DNA of 64,000 nt from Coprinellus micaceus (Eukaryota > Basidiomycota > Agaricomycetes > Agaricales > Psathyrellaceae), in contig OX596335.1 in the NCBI GenBank assembly GCA_951394405.1, positions 3,224,001-3,288,000 on the forward strand, given 5' to 3'. Positions 21,661-32,651 of the stretch are shown here, piece after piece (position 1 is the stretch's first letter; every line of letters starts with the position of its first letter). The notes under the pieces were generated by a model. It saw only the letters and a list, made by a program, of their open reading frames with translations, had not been told where the DNA came from and searched no databases. A program made the translations under genes and the position numbers.

Positions 21661-23961
21661 ATGAGAAAGGAAAACATGATCCACGATCGACCATGCGGTG
21701 GCGGCATCAACCTTGAGAACCTTGAGCAGCCCTGCTCTGACCCAACCATGAACATGCGCAGAACGACAGGTCCGCTTCTGCCTGTCGCCGACAAGAAAGG
21801 ATTCGATAAACGACTGGAATCGGGCGCCTCCTTGAAGAGTGTTGCTGAAAGGTGTGTGTCACTCTACCCTATCGGTGCCTTCCAGCCTCAACCCAGCCGG
21901 ACAGTGGTGTTCTCGTAGAAAGTCTCATACGATGTATGTATGTTGGAGCGACAGAATGGCAAGAACTCTGCTCAAAACTTTTAGCGAGGAACAAATGGCT
22001 TTACGAAACATTTCCAAAATACGCGTCGAAACCAGGGCGAGGAGGGAATGTGACCAGATACTACATGGGTGACCCAGATCACCCACCGTCATTTCATGAC
22101 CGTGGCACTTGCGACGTGGACATGGGCCCCCATACCTTCTCAAATACGCAGTTTTTCGAGGTGTACAGGCAAGGGCAGGGACCTCCGCCAAGCAACTCGT
22201 TGCCGGTGAATGTCCTCTCAGCTCAGCTAGACGCCGCTGGAGACAGCCTCGCAGTTGCTCCTGTCGTAAACCTCGACTTCTCTGGAATCACGGACTTGTC
22301 GGAAATCGAGCTTCCCACTGACCCCCATGAACGCCGCGAGTATCTTCGCCGTGTCCACAACGCAATAGCCTACGACGCCAAAAACGCAGCTGCTGTTCAG
22401 GCTCTTGTGGCCAAGCAGGGGAAAACAGTGGACGATGTACTTGCTATGCTAAGGGGTATGATGGAACTCCCCCAAATGCCCTTCGATCTAGCCATTTGCT
22501 TCGAAGAGACGCCGCCTGACCGAAGTGTTATTCCCCGTGGGCCCGCCTTATTCGAGAAGCTGCCCAACAACGACGCCAAGTTGACTCTGGTTTTGCCCTT
22601 TGATCAGATGATCCAGGCTCCTCCTCAACCTGTCGACCCTCCGTCTCCAGTCAAACGCCGTGTAGTGTCGCTTACGATTCGCAACATCACCCCGGCTATT
22701 GAAGACACTTTGAACCGCTGGATAGGTGGTGAAGAGAGAATGGAAGTATTTCGCAGCGAAATCAACACATTGGTGGGCAGCCCATTATTTTCTACCCCCC
22801 TGGAAACTAACGGATGTCATAGAAAAAGAGCAGGCCCTTGCGTTTATATCTAGGACCCCAGGTGAAATCTGGGTCGGAGCTGCTTGCACAACTCAAAGCG
22901 GTACGTAGCCACGGGAGACTTTCCTTGGTACGCTCTAAAAGCAGACGTTATTAGATTGCCGAATACCCGATGCGAACACTCAAGCAAAGCCCGAAGGTGC
23001 AGAGGCCAGCTCGTGCAAAGCAAACAGTCCAGAGAACAGCCGCACCGACTCGGTCTGCACCATCTGTGATATCCACCGACGCTCAACCGACAAGCTCAAC
23101 GTATACTTACGTTGATCCTTCTCCTGACCCCACTCCGTCTATGACTGCACTTGCTCCGAGCGCACCCCCCTCTATGCCCCCCAGCCTTCCACTGCCCGGA
23201 TCAGCCCCTCCATCGTTCAGTACCAATCCTTATGCATCTATATCCACATCCTATACAGCCTATCCCGCATCCACATTCCCTGCAGCCGCGTATGGTCCTT
23301 ATTCCCCTTACCCTGCTTTCCCTCAACCTCCACCGCCCCCACCGCCGTTCTCTCCCACAAGCATCAATTACGCCTCCACATCTACCACCACTCCATATGG
23401 CACTCAACTATATGCGCCGCAAGGGGCGCTGGTTCCAACAGCCACAAGCTCCCACTACACATACGCTCACTACCTCCCCACCTACGCCCCATATTCGTCA
23501 AGACCGGATCCGATACCACGGGTGCAGGCGCCGGTATCGCCCAGGCACAAGCCACCGGTTGCGGTCGAGATGAAATGCCTGTCGTGCGGTGCGAAGGACG
23601 TCCCGTTGTATTATGGAGGGCGTATGTCGATTCCTTCTCGATATGCCATGGCCAATTGACGATTTCGCGGTGTGCATCTATAGGTTTCTGTCGTCCGTGT
23701 CAAGATGAAGGTCTGGATTTTGATTTTGAACCCCGTGCACGGTCTGTCTCGAATGGCGCCATGACAGGAACGCGGGCTTCACCTTCTCCAGAAGCTGCGA
23801 CAGGAACGCGGCCCTCACCTTACCCAGTTTCAAGGGCGCAAAATTCACCTGAGGCTCCGAGACCTAGATCACGGCCGCGGTATTCAACACAGACTGCAAC
23901 GAGCCCTACATTCTCGTTAACTCCCGCGAGCTTTGACGGCGCAGCGGACCAGAACACCTGA
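21661..23961 (+). CDS. SWC3-like (SWR1 complex subunit 3) protein with C-terminal zinc ribbon
   Basis: Five exons (21661-21851, 21905-22772, 22823-22900, 22955-23621, 23684-23961) give 693 residues. Near residue 64 the series SGVLVESL ... W ... FPKYASKP ... C ... GPHTF ... FFEVY parallels the N-terminal domain of yeast Swc3 (GVLYDSL ... MSGGPHTF), a subunit of the SWR1 H2A.Z exchange complex. A second folded part (VVSLTIRNITPAIEDTLNRWIGG to LYLGPQVKSGSELLAQL) follows. Then comes a Ser/Pro/Tyr-rich linker and a zinc ribbon C-x2-C-x13-C-x2-C, split by the last intron, which I do not recall in yeast Swc3. ATG 21661 is the first in frame; MNMRRTTG at 21748 is an alternative start. Confidence 0.6.
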
Positions 23962-24150
23962 AGCTCTCAATATAAAGCATTGGGATGGTATACAACGCTG
24001 TACGTGTGCCGACGAATTGGAGATTGGATAGTGCTGGGGATCATAGATACACATAAATTAGTCTACAATGGATGTCTTGGGAAAGCGTGGGCGCCTGACA
24101 CGAGAGAGAACGAAAGGAGCGTGGGGGTAGTAAAAGTTACAACGAAGAAA

Positions 24151-27100
24151 TCATTGGAATATGCTAATCAGCCAACCAGTCCACCATGTAGTGACGCCAA
24201 CTTGCATCACGACAACTGCGAGCTCCACCAGAACCGCAATCCATTGAATCAGTATCCCAATCCAAAAGAACGGGAGCGCCGTCCAGCGCACACCATCGTA
24301 CGGTATCCACCCCAGCCTATAGTTTACCGAACACGTTATTGCAGCACGTATCTGCAGAAGCGTGACAGAGATCGTGGCGAAGAACGTGAAGATGAGACCA
24401 ACCCAATGATTTGGAGAGCGTTTGGGTAAGGAGGGTAGGAGGTACCGTTTAGGTTCCCCCGTGAATTCATTACGGTAAAGGGGAATGATGAGGAAGTCGC
24501 GGACATCTTCGCCGATAGTTTTGCCATAGTTGCGCCAGAAGGGCGTGACGGTATCGAGCAGGAGTGTAAGCGCGTCCATGCCAAAGTCCCAGAGTTGTTG
24601 GTACTGGTCTCGGTAGCTCTCTTCTAGGGCAACGAGATGGGACAGCTGCGCAGTGGTCAGTAAGAGGGGCAAGGAAGCGCGTGTGAGCCTGACGAACCTC
24701 AGGGTATACAACGGACGTTCGGGACACCGTTGTGTTATAGTCCAACTTCACCTCGCGATGCACCTTCTGGACCTCCTGCAGCAGGTCGGCCAGGGTCGTC
24801 GCAGTCGTCATGATCTCGTCCTTCTCCCTCTCAAGCACGTCCAGAGTTTGGTTCAACTTACATAGTGGCGAATCCAATATGTGCACCGAATCAGTTGGCG
24901 TTGGCGTCATCTGCGATAAGAATGCCTTAAAGACTTCTCTCTGCCGCTTGACCCTTTGATCTATGTCTTCAACTGCTCTCCACCCACGTAGCCTGCGCGT
25001 CGAGCCTGTAACAGCGGCAGGGTCATGGCTGAAGGATTCCACAAGTTCTTTGGGGAGAGGGAGGTGCGGTACCCCAGGGGTCTTGAGAGATGCGTTTTGG
25101 ATGGCGTCGTATTCCCTGATGGCTGCAGATATTCGGTTAAGGGTCTGTCGTATTCGATGATTGTGTGCATGAGCATCCTCTAACAAACTAAAATGGAGGT
25201 CGGTTAGAACAGCCGTTGATAAGGGGTGAAGTGAGCATACTGAATCCTGCCCTCGTACTCTTGGTTGAGTAGGTCTTCATTATCTTCGGGGAAGTGGCGC
25301 ATGACCTCAATTGAAGGGTGAGATACACGTATTCGACGGGGTAACCGCGCTCTGGAACTAGACCTTGTGGGCACAGGGCGTGCCGTTGCGTCGTCAGTCG
25401 GGGGCACTTCAAGCTCAGCAGACGCTTTCGTAGACGTCGACGTCGACAGTTTGATCTGCATTGGTAAAATGCTACTCTGCGCAGGGTCTTGGGTGATGAT
25501 GACCTGAATCTGGGGACTAGGACTAGCCTGCGCAGACTCTCGAGCTGACCGCACGAAAGCAGAACGGTTGCTTATGAGGTCGCGATCGGACAGGTCCGAG
25601 CCCGAGTCGTTACCAGACGGCCCGTCCCCTTTCGGATATCCTTGGTGGTACTGCCTTGGCGAAATGCCGCCTCGGAAGGGACTCCGAGATGCGGAAGGAG
25701 GTGAGATAGGAAGGCTACTGCCAGAGTCGGTGCTGGTTTTTGTTCTTCGTTGTTGGGTAAGTTCAAGCGAATCGCGACGCGGTTCGAAGGAGATCGCGTC
25801 GGGCGAGGGCAGTCCTCCATTGTGTGCCAGTGACGAGCACGACGAGGTAGGTTCATCCCAGTCTTCGGTAAGCGGCGTGGTCGCTTCAGGTATCGTTGGC
25901 ATGCCGCTCGAAGTTTCTTGACGATGCACATATTCTTCCATGACCAATGCGGATAGATGCCAGGCGGACCGCTCCTTTTTCGTAGGCCCTCTCTCCAGGT
26001 GCTTGAGCCACGAGAATGGTTCTGACTTTTCCAGCGACTGTTTGACTGTGCGACTGACAGACGAGTACCAACGGGTGATGGCCAAGTGGTGAAATGGTAG
26101 CGAGTCATTGGCGTGTTCGGAGAGTAGCCTATACCGTCGCCCAAGTTGCTCGCGTGTAATTGTCGCCTTTCGCTGGGTCTGAGAGCTGCACATTGCTCTA
26201 ATTTTTTCCAATTTATCTAGGGCTTTGATGGGCATATTGATATAGTGTGTACGATCGGACTCACCCTGGTACAGGTGCTCCTGCTGCTCGGCCACTGCAG
26301 TCAACGGAAGAATCTTGTCCTTGTCCTTCTTCTTCCCTATCCGCGGCCACCGCTTTTCGAGCTTTTCTTCCTCGGGGGAGGTACCTGTCCAATCCAAGGA
26401 CTTTCCATTGTCCAGCGACATCGGTACAGGATGAGGATATGCGGCCAGGCTTGGGGCTCCCGTTGCTGGACTAAAGTCGAGATCAGAAGCTGTTGTGCTA
26501 ACGCTGCCCTGCCTCAAAGGTGTCGGAGACGAAGGCAATGACGTAGTACGCGTACGCCATGAGGAATGTGAGAGTTCGGGAGGCGTCTGTGGTATGGAAG
26601 TCGGCGAACTGGTGCGATGTGACGGGGAGACCGACTGCTCCCTCTTCAGTCTCGCCTCCCGCTTAGCTTTAAGCTTCAGTGCTCGCTGTACGTCAAGAAG
26701 GATGCGAGGATCTGGACAGCTATGTTATGGTATAGCTGATGATGGACTTCATGGATCACAAACCTTCGTGAGCTAGAGAACGCAGTGCACTGGTTGAGCG
26801 ACAGGGGTTCCACGCGCTACGGCTACAAGCACGCACCTAAGTCGTACTCGTTGGAGAATAAGCCCATCTCTGTATCCGGTTCTAGCTGGGGGCTCGTCAT
26901 GTCCACTATTCCTGGACTTGGGATGCGCCGTTGCCGATGCGGTGGTGAATCTAGTGCAGAACTGCTTGTGACATTGCTCTGAAGACTCCGCCGTTGGTTG
27001 GCCCTATTATGCTGGGGATTGAGGGGCGAACTGCGTCGAACTGGGGGGGAGAAACCAAGCCCATATGATTTCTGCGAATATTCTGAATATGGCCTGGGTG

Positions 27101-27236
27101 GTGGTCGAGCTGCAGGGGCGTCCAGCGACGGCGGAGACGGGATCTGTGCCAGACGTGTTCCCTGGCTCTGATTGCCTGTGGTCGATGGCTCGCCTAGGTG
27201 CACAACGAAGACGTCGTCTTCTGAGCTGCGGTCCAT
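24151..27236 (-). CDS. Unrecognised coiled-coil protein with C-terminal membrane segments
   Basis: Exons 27236-26837, possibly 26772-26764 (9 nt), 26711-25241, 25187-24698 and 24645-24151 encode about 954 residues. The N-terminal half is Ser/Pro-rich and disordered, with a conserved-looking helix DPRILLDVQRALKLKAK. A folded stretch follows (RRYRLLSEHANDSLPFHH). Helical coiled-coil segments cover about residues 620-800 (LNQTLDVLEREKDEIMTTA). Two or three hydrophobic segments lie at the C-terminus (WVGLIFTFFATISVTLLQI and FFWIGILIQWIAVLVELAVVV). This suggests a tail-anchored or multi-span membrane protein with a large cytosolic part. I do not recognise the family. The strong GTGAGT donor at 26267-26262 has no acceptor that keeps the frame, so no intron is modelled there. 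Confidence 0.65.
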
Positions 27237-27477
27237 CGACTCGGGCGTCGTCGTTGAGGAGAATGTGAGTGAGTGAGTGAGCGTAGTATGTGTTCAAGAG
27301 GAGCCTGTCAATGGCTTCGCCGCAACAGTGCAAGGGGTAGCGACCAATCAAATGGGGAAACTGATCGTAGCTCGCTTTTGATACCGAGGGCACAGATGTC
27401 ATAAGCGAGCAGGGGATTGGATTCAAAGCTGAAGTCTAAGTGATAGTGGCGCTACATATGTAGGTAAAACGTGGCGC

Positions 27478-28500
27478 CTAGGTGAACCGAGGCATCTTCC
27501 TTCCAGGGGCACGTCTCCGATTCAGAAGCATTCGTCCAAACATGGCGGCAGTCAACGCAGACAGGGAGAACCTAGAGTCGAGGTTAGCAAAGTGCGTAGA
27601 ACGTTAGGTGCCCGCATACCAGGTGATAACATAGGACAGATGCGAATTCCTGAGGTCCACAGTCGGCGCACGACCAACAGGCACACCTTTATCAAGCAGC
27701 GATGACGCCTCTCCCGCGTGCCCGCCTTCAGGTGGTGTTAGTTCAAAGTGCGATAGATAGCAAGATACGCACCAAAGATCTGCTCGACATAAACTGGTTG
27801 TACCCCAGCCTTCTCTCCCCCGGCGTATTCAGCCATGGCATCCACGTCCGTCCAATACCACTCGCCCTTTTCCGGCTTGTTGTCAGGGGTGAATGAATTC
27901 TTCGGCTGCGATGTGCGAAGCATGCCCAGGATCTCCACTTCTTCATTTGTTTGGTGCTGAGCCAGAGTTGCCAACTTTTCGCTCGAAATGAAGCCGCGGT
28001 CGACGAGGATGGTGGAACCGTTTTCCCGGATGAGCGGCGTTACGACGTGGACTCCGTGTACGCCTTCCCGAACCCGAGGGGAGAATATCATTGTGTGTTC
28101 GTGGTCCCAACGACCCTTGACGATGACCTTGCGGAAGACGAATTCAGGAACAACTGTAAGGCTAGTGGGTGAGTTGGTATTTCACTTCCCCGCGGCGCAT
28201 TTCCGCTACTCACTTGATTTTGCTTGGGAACTTCAATGGTGGAAGCTCCAGTTTCTCCTCCAGCTCGTCAATCAGATCAATTTTCCACTTGAGTCGCTTC
28301 AATTGCCAGGTGCCCAGCCCGAAAGTGAAGAAGGGGACGATCCCGACAATGACCATGGTCGGAGTGATCCATCTTTCTTTACGAGGCTTGTAGAGTGCGG
28401 GAACGCTTGACTTGTTCGACCTCCAGAAAAACTGGCGGCGCTGACATTGCTGAAGCCGAGGAATCTCGCGACGGAGGAAACGGAATGAGGAGGGGAACAT
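27478..28500 (-). CDS. SHY1: SURF1/Shy1 cytochrome c oxidase assembly factor
   Basis: Four exons (28500-28214, 28161-27773, 27725-27620, 27571-27478) encode 291 residues. The leader MFPSSFRFLRREIPRLQQ is a basic amphipathic mitochondrial presequence. The first membrane helix holds the family motif FTFGLGTWQLKRL, the middle has FVFRKVIVKGRWDHEHTM and LVDRGFI, and the second helix has NSHLSYVITWFSLSALTA. SURF1 sits in the inner mitochondrial membrane and helps mature the Cox1 module of complex IV. The intron ending at 27726 uses an unusual GAAG acceptor. The 5' leader contains a duplicated palindrome and lies close to a telomere-like motif. Confidence 0.95.
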
Positions 28501-28555
28501 CGACGAGCAATTGCTGACCTTGGCGGAGGAGGCAGAGGCGACGAGCAATTGCTGA
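28501..28555. repeat. 17-bp direct repeat containing a 10-bp palindrome, two copies
   Basis: CGACGAGCAATTGCTGA occurs at 28501-28517 and again at 28539-28555 with no mismatch. Each copy contains the perfect palindrome AGCAATTGCT. The first copy abuts the SURF1 start codon, so both lie in its 5' leader or promoter. Confidence 0.85.
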
Positions 28556-28571
28556 TGGTGATGAGCCGCCG

Positions 28572-28589
28572 TTAGGGTTAGGGTTGGGG
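28572..28589 (+). promoter_or_regulatory. Telomere-like TTAGGG motif in a divergent promoter
   Basis: TTAGGG-TTAGGG-TTGGGG is the basidiomycete telomere unit, here in 2 perfect plus 1 near copy between SURF1 and SLA2. In fungi such internal sites can bind Tbf1-type factors in promoters; that role here is inferred. Confidence 0.5.
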
Positions 28590-28828
28590 TGGTTGGTCAA
28601 GGTGTTCCGATTACCGCAGCCAACAATCATTACACCCTTCATACCATCCTCACGGAACTCTGACCACAATCACCATCTAGACGCCTTCTCTTTACTTCCT
28701 GGGCGCGTAGACAGACATGCAAGTTGTCCAATATCTCTGCGCCGATTCACCCCTTGATCTCCTATGTCATATCCAGGTTCAGTGGTGGTTCGACCCGAGG
28801 GCGGGGTAACGTCGATGTGGAGGAGGAG

Positions 28829-31800
28829 ATGCATTACCCCACTCGGCCTGTGGACAAGGACAAGGCAGAGCACGAGCTGGTTATCAACATCAAGAAGGCG
28901 ACCAGTCCAGAGGAGACGGCACCCAAGCAGAAACACGTTCGCAGTATGTCGTGGCGCTCTCCAGGCCCAAATGCACTGTCTAATCACGGCTTGCAGAGTG
29001 TATCGTCTATACATGGGACTACCACTCCTCAATCTCGTTTTGGAGTGGCCTCCGCGTGCAACCCATCCTTGCAGATGAAGTTCAGACCTTCAAATCATTG
29101 ATCACCGTGCACAAGGTGTTGCAGGAGGGGCACCCGGTCGTACGTCGGGTTCGGTTGGCCGGGATTTCGAACAACATTTGACCCTATGTCCATAGACTCT
29201 GAAGGAAGCTCAAGGTCAAACGGCCTGGTTGGAGACCTGTGCGAGGACGATCGCGGCTGATGGCACTCGTGGTATGTCACCTCGCGCACATTCTCGTAGA
29301 CCCTGGTTCACCTTGGCATCGATAGGCTACGCACCTTTGATCAAGACATACGTCCAATTTATCCTCGCGAAGCTCAGGTTTCACCGGCTTCGCCCTGAAT
29401 TCAACGGACTGTTTGAATACGAGGAGTATGTGACCCTCAAGGGTATTGATGATCCAAACGAAGGGTGCGTGTTGTATATGTGTACTCCCGGCTATGATTA
29501 AAGTGCACACAGATATGAGACTATTTCCGACCTCATGCAGCTCCAAGACCAGATCGATTCCTTCCAGAAGACCGTGTTCTCGCACTTCAGGCACTCGACC
29601 AACAATGAATGCCGGATCTCCGCTTTGGTCCCCCTGGTCAAGGAGAGCTGGGGTATCTACCGGTTCATTACGAGTATGCTGCGTGCTATGTATCGCAGTA
29701 AGTATTGTGGAACTGCGCCCATAATTTCAGGCTGACAATCTCGTAGGAACAAACGATGTTGACGTATTGGAACCCCTTAAGGAGCGATTCACTCAACATC
29801 ACTACAACCTCCGGAAGTTCTACTACGAGTGCTCGAATCTGAAGTACCTCACCGGTTTGATCAATGTGCCAAAACTGGGCCACGAACCTCCCAACCTCAT
29901 GGATAGTGGAGACGCACCCGACCTCCCTGCCCGCCCCAAAACCGTCCAGGCAAAATCCCCACCTCCATCCACTCCTCAACCTAGTGCCGCTGAGATTGAT
30001 GAGCAGGCTCGTATGCTGAAGGAATATGAGGACAAGCAGGCCGCCTTGAATGCGCAGAGGGAAGCGGAGGAGCGGAGAAGGCTCGAGCTCGAACAGCAGC
30101 AGCAACATGAATTCGAGGCTCGGCAGCAGCAACAAGCTGAGGCTCAGCGACTTGCTCAGGAACAGCTCATGCAGCAGCAAATGATGTACAGCAACCAGGC
30201 CGCAATGCAGCAGGCCTCGGAGCTCGAGCGGGAGCTTCTCGCTATGCGGGGTCAGTACGAGAGGGATCAGATTTTCTTGGAGCAGTATGACCGAGTGAGT
30301 TACCTTACTCAAATTTCCGGATTGTCTTCCTGAACATCTACAGCGCGTCAAAGCCCTCGAGTCTGAGCTCAGTGCGATGACCGGTCATGTGAATTCTCAA
30401 TTGGCCACCAAAGATGAATTGATCAAGCAACTACAAGATCAAGTCGCTCTTTGGCGCAACAAATACGAAGCACTCGCCAAGCTGTACAGCCAGCTTCGCA
30501 CAGAACATCTTGACATGCTCGCCAAGTTCAAGCAGTATCAGCTCAAAGCCAACTCGGCACAGGAAGCCGTCGACAAGATGGAGCGTATGGAGCGCGACTT
30601 GAAGGCGAAGAACTTGGAGTTGGCTGATATGCTGAGAGAGCGGGACCGTGCGAGGTTCGAGGTTGACAGGCAGAAGTCTTCGCATAAAGAGGAGATCGAC
30701 CGCCTCCGTCGTGAACTAAACTTCGCCAACGAGCGCGCGGAGGACTCCTCGCGCTCTCGGAACTCTGAGGTGTCGAGTGTCATGTCCAAATACAACCGTC
30801 AGCTCTCAGAGCTAGAGGACTCGCTGAGGGGCAAGCAACTCCAGATCGACGAATTGCTCCGCAAGCTCGACCAATCTGCTGCTGATATGGAGTCGTTGAA
30901 GGAGGAGAAAGATCAAGAAATCCTAATTCTACAGGAGGGCATGGATAGCACCCTCCACCAGCTTTCCGAAGCCCAAGCCGATCGTGGCTTAGTCGATGAG
31001 ACGACCAACGCTCAAATAGACACTTTGATCTTGGACAACCGCAAGAAACTCAATCAGATTATTGGTGAGTCGATTCAAGGCCCCTGCAAGTTGCTGTTAT
31101 CTAAACTCCTATTCAGATTCAATTCTCCAGGCTTGTGTCCACAAGGTCGACGACGCCATCTATGAACTCGAGTCTCCAGCTCAGGCCGGAAACCTCAACT
31201 CCACTCCTGAATACACCCTCTCCATGATTGAGAAGGCTACAAACAGTGCAACCGAGTTCGCCTTGATCTACAACCTATACCTCTCTGGTGAGGTTGGTGG
31301 GGAGCACGTCGACGTTATTAAGGCCGCAAACGACTTCGGCCAAGCACTCGCGGATGTCCTCATCAACACCAAGGGCATTACTCGTCTCGCCAGCGATGAC
31401 GACGCTGTCGACAAGATTATCAACATCGCGAAATCGGCGGGTGATGTCGGTATTCGATTCTTCGAAAACCTCCAATCCTACAAGCTGGACCTTCTCCAGC
31501 CCACGCAGAGGGCGGATGTTCCTATTCGCAGTAACAGCCAGACAAAGGACGCTCTCGCCAAGCTTTCAACCATTGTGGAAGGGTTGGTTGCGAAAGGCTC
31601 CAGCTCTGGAGCCCTCGCTCGTGCTAGTGGTGACCTTGGCGACCTCGTTGAGCAGGAGATGCTTAGCGCTGCCAAGGCTATTGAAGCTGCCACCGACCGC
31701 CTTCAGCAACTCATGTCGCGGCCTAGGGACCGCTTCAGTGCCATGGACCTCCAAGTGCACGATTCTATCCTTCAGGCTGCTATGGCTATCACCAACGCTA

Positions 31801-32348
31801 TTGGGCGCCTCATTAAGGCTGCCACCGACTCGCAGCAAGAGATAGTCGCCAAAGGACGCGGCTCCAGTTCGATGCAGCAATTCTACAAGCGCAACAACCG
31901 CTGGACGGAAGGTCTCATCTCCGCCGCCAAGTCAGTCGCCTTCGCCACGAATCTGCTAATCGAGAGTGCCGACGGTGTCCTTTCTGGTACCCACTCGTTA
32001 GAGCAACTGATTGTTGCTTCCAACGAGGTTGCTGCGGCTACCGCACAACTTGTGGCTGCCTCGCGTGTCAAGGCTGACTTGATGTCGAATACTCAGGTTA
32101 GGTTGGAGGCTGCGGCCAAAGCTGTCACTGAGGCGTGCAAGGCCCTCGTCCGGCAGGTCAAGGCCATCTCAGCGCGCCAGTCAGAAGAAGAACAGGTGGA
32201 TTACCAGAACATGGCGGTCTTGGAGTTTAAGAGGCGCGAGATGGAGCAGCAGGTAGAGATTTTGAAGTTGGAGAAAGATTTAGGTGCTGCCCGTCATCGC
32301 CTAGGAGCCATGAGGCGCGCTGGATACCACACGGACGAAACGGACTGA
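28829..32348 (+). CDS. SLA2: Endocytic adaptor SLA2/HIP1R (ANTH, coiled coil, I/LWEQ)
   Basis: Eight exons (28829-28943, 28997-29139, 29196-29271, 29326-29464, 29513-29697, 29747-30294, 30344-31064, 31117-32348) encode 1052 residues. The ANTH domain opens with INIKKATSPEETAPKQKHVR and CIVYTWD and binds PI(4,5)P2. A Pro-rich linker (PPPSTPQPS) and a Gln/Glu-rich coiled coil follow (about residues 330-640), then the C-terminal I/LWEQ actin-binding domain with RWTEGLISAAKSVAFATNLL and the terminal latch helix. SLA2 couples clathrin-coated pits to actin. ATG 28829 is chosen because it places the ANTH core about 10 residues from the N-terminus, as in the family. Confidence 0.95.
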
Positions 32349-32651
32349 GGATGCGCGTTGATCTAAGTAGGATGTAATGAAGATAAACTGGTCGAGATTT
32401 TACCCTCTTTTTCACTCTGAATAGCCCTCAATAGTAATTCTTGGATCTGTAGTCGCTCTATCTTGATTTGTCCCTTGCTATAGCTCCCTGGTGGACGAAG
32501 GACGATTCCAGTGGCGACCAAGGTACCAAGGTCGAACCAAGCGCCTCTCCCGAAATGGGGTTAGGGGTAAATATGTAATCAATTATCAGCCGGTGTTGTG
32601 CCGGACACCGCGTCAATATTCCAATTCCTGTGAAGTTCTTATCGTCCCGCC
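32349..32651. other. Intergenic region between SLA2 and BDP1
   Basis: This is the SLA2 3' flank and the BDP1 promoter. I see nothing distinctive. Confidence 0.4.

Larger units (their letters stand above)
28501..28828. promoter_or_regulatory. Divergent promoter of SURF1 and SLA2
   Basis: The 328 nt contain the paired 17-bp repeats and the TTAGGG motif listed separately. No gene is visible; an open frame reading into SLA2 from 28724 lacks an ATG before 28829. Confidence 0.5.

Noticed and set aside
26215..26267. Extra intron from the strong GTGAGT donor in the orphan membrane protein
   Set aside because: No downstream acceptor returns to the frame that encodes the conserved RRYRLLSEHAND block, while the unspliced frame is open.
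28572..28589. A real telomere or chromosome end
   Set aside because: Only three units are present and normal genes continue on both sides.
28785..28800. GGTTCGACCC as a tRNA B box
   Set aside because: No A box or cloverleaf could be found around it.
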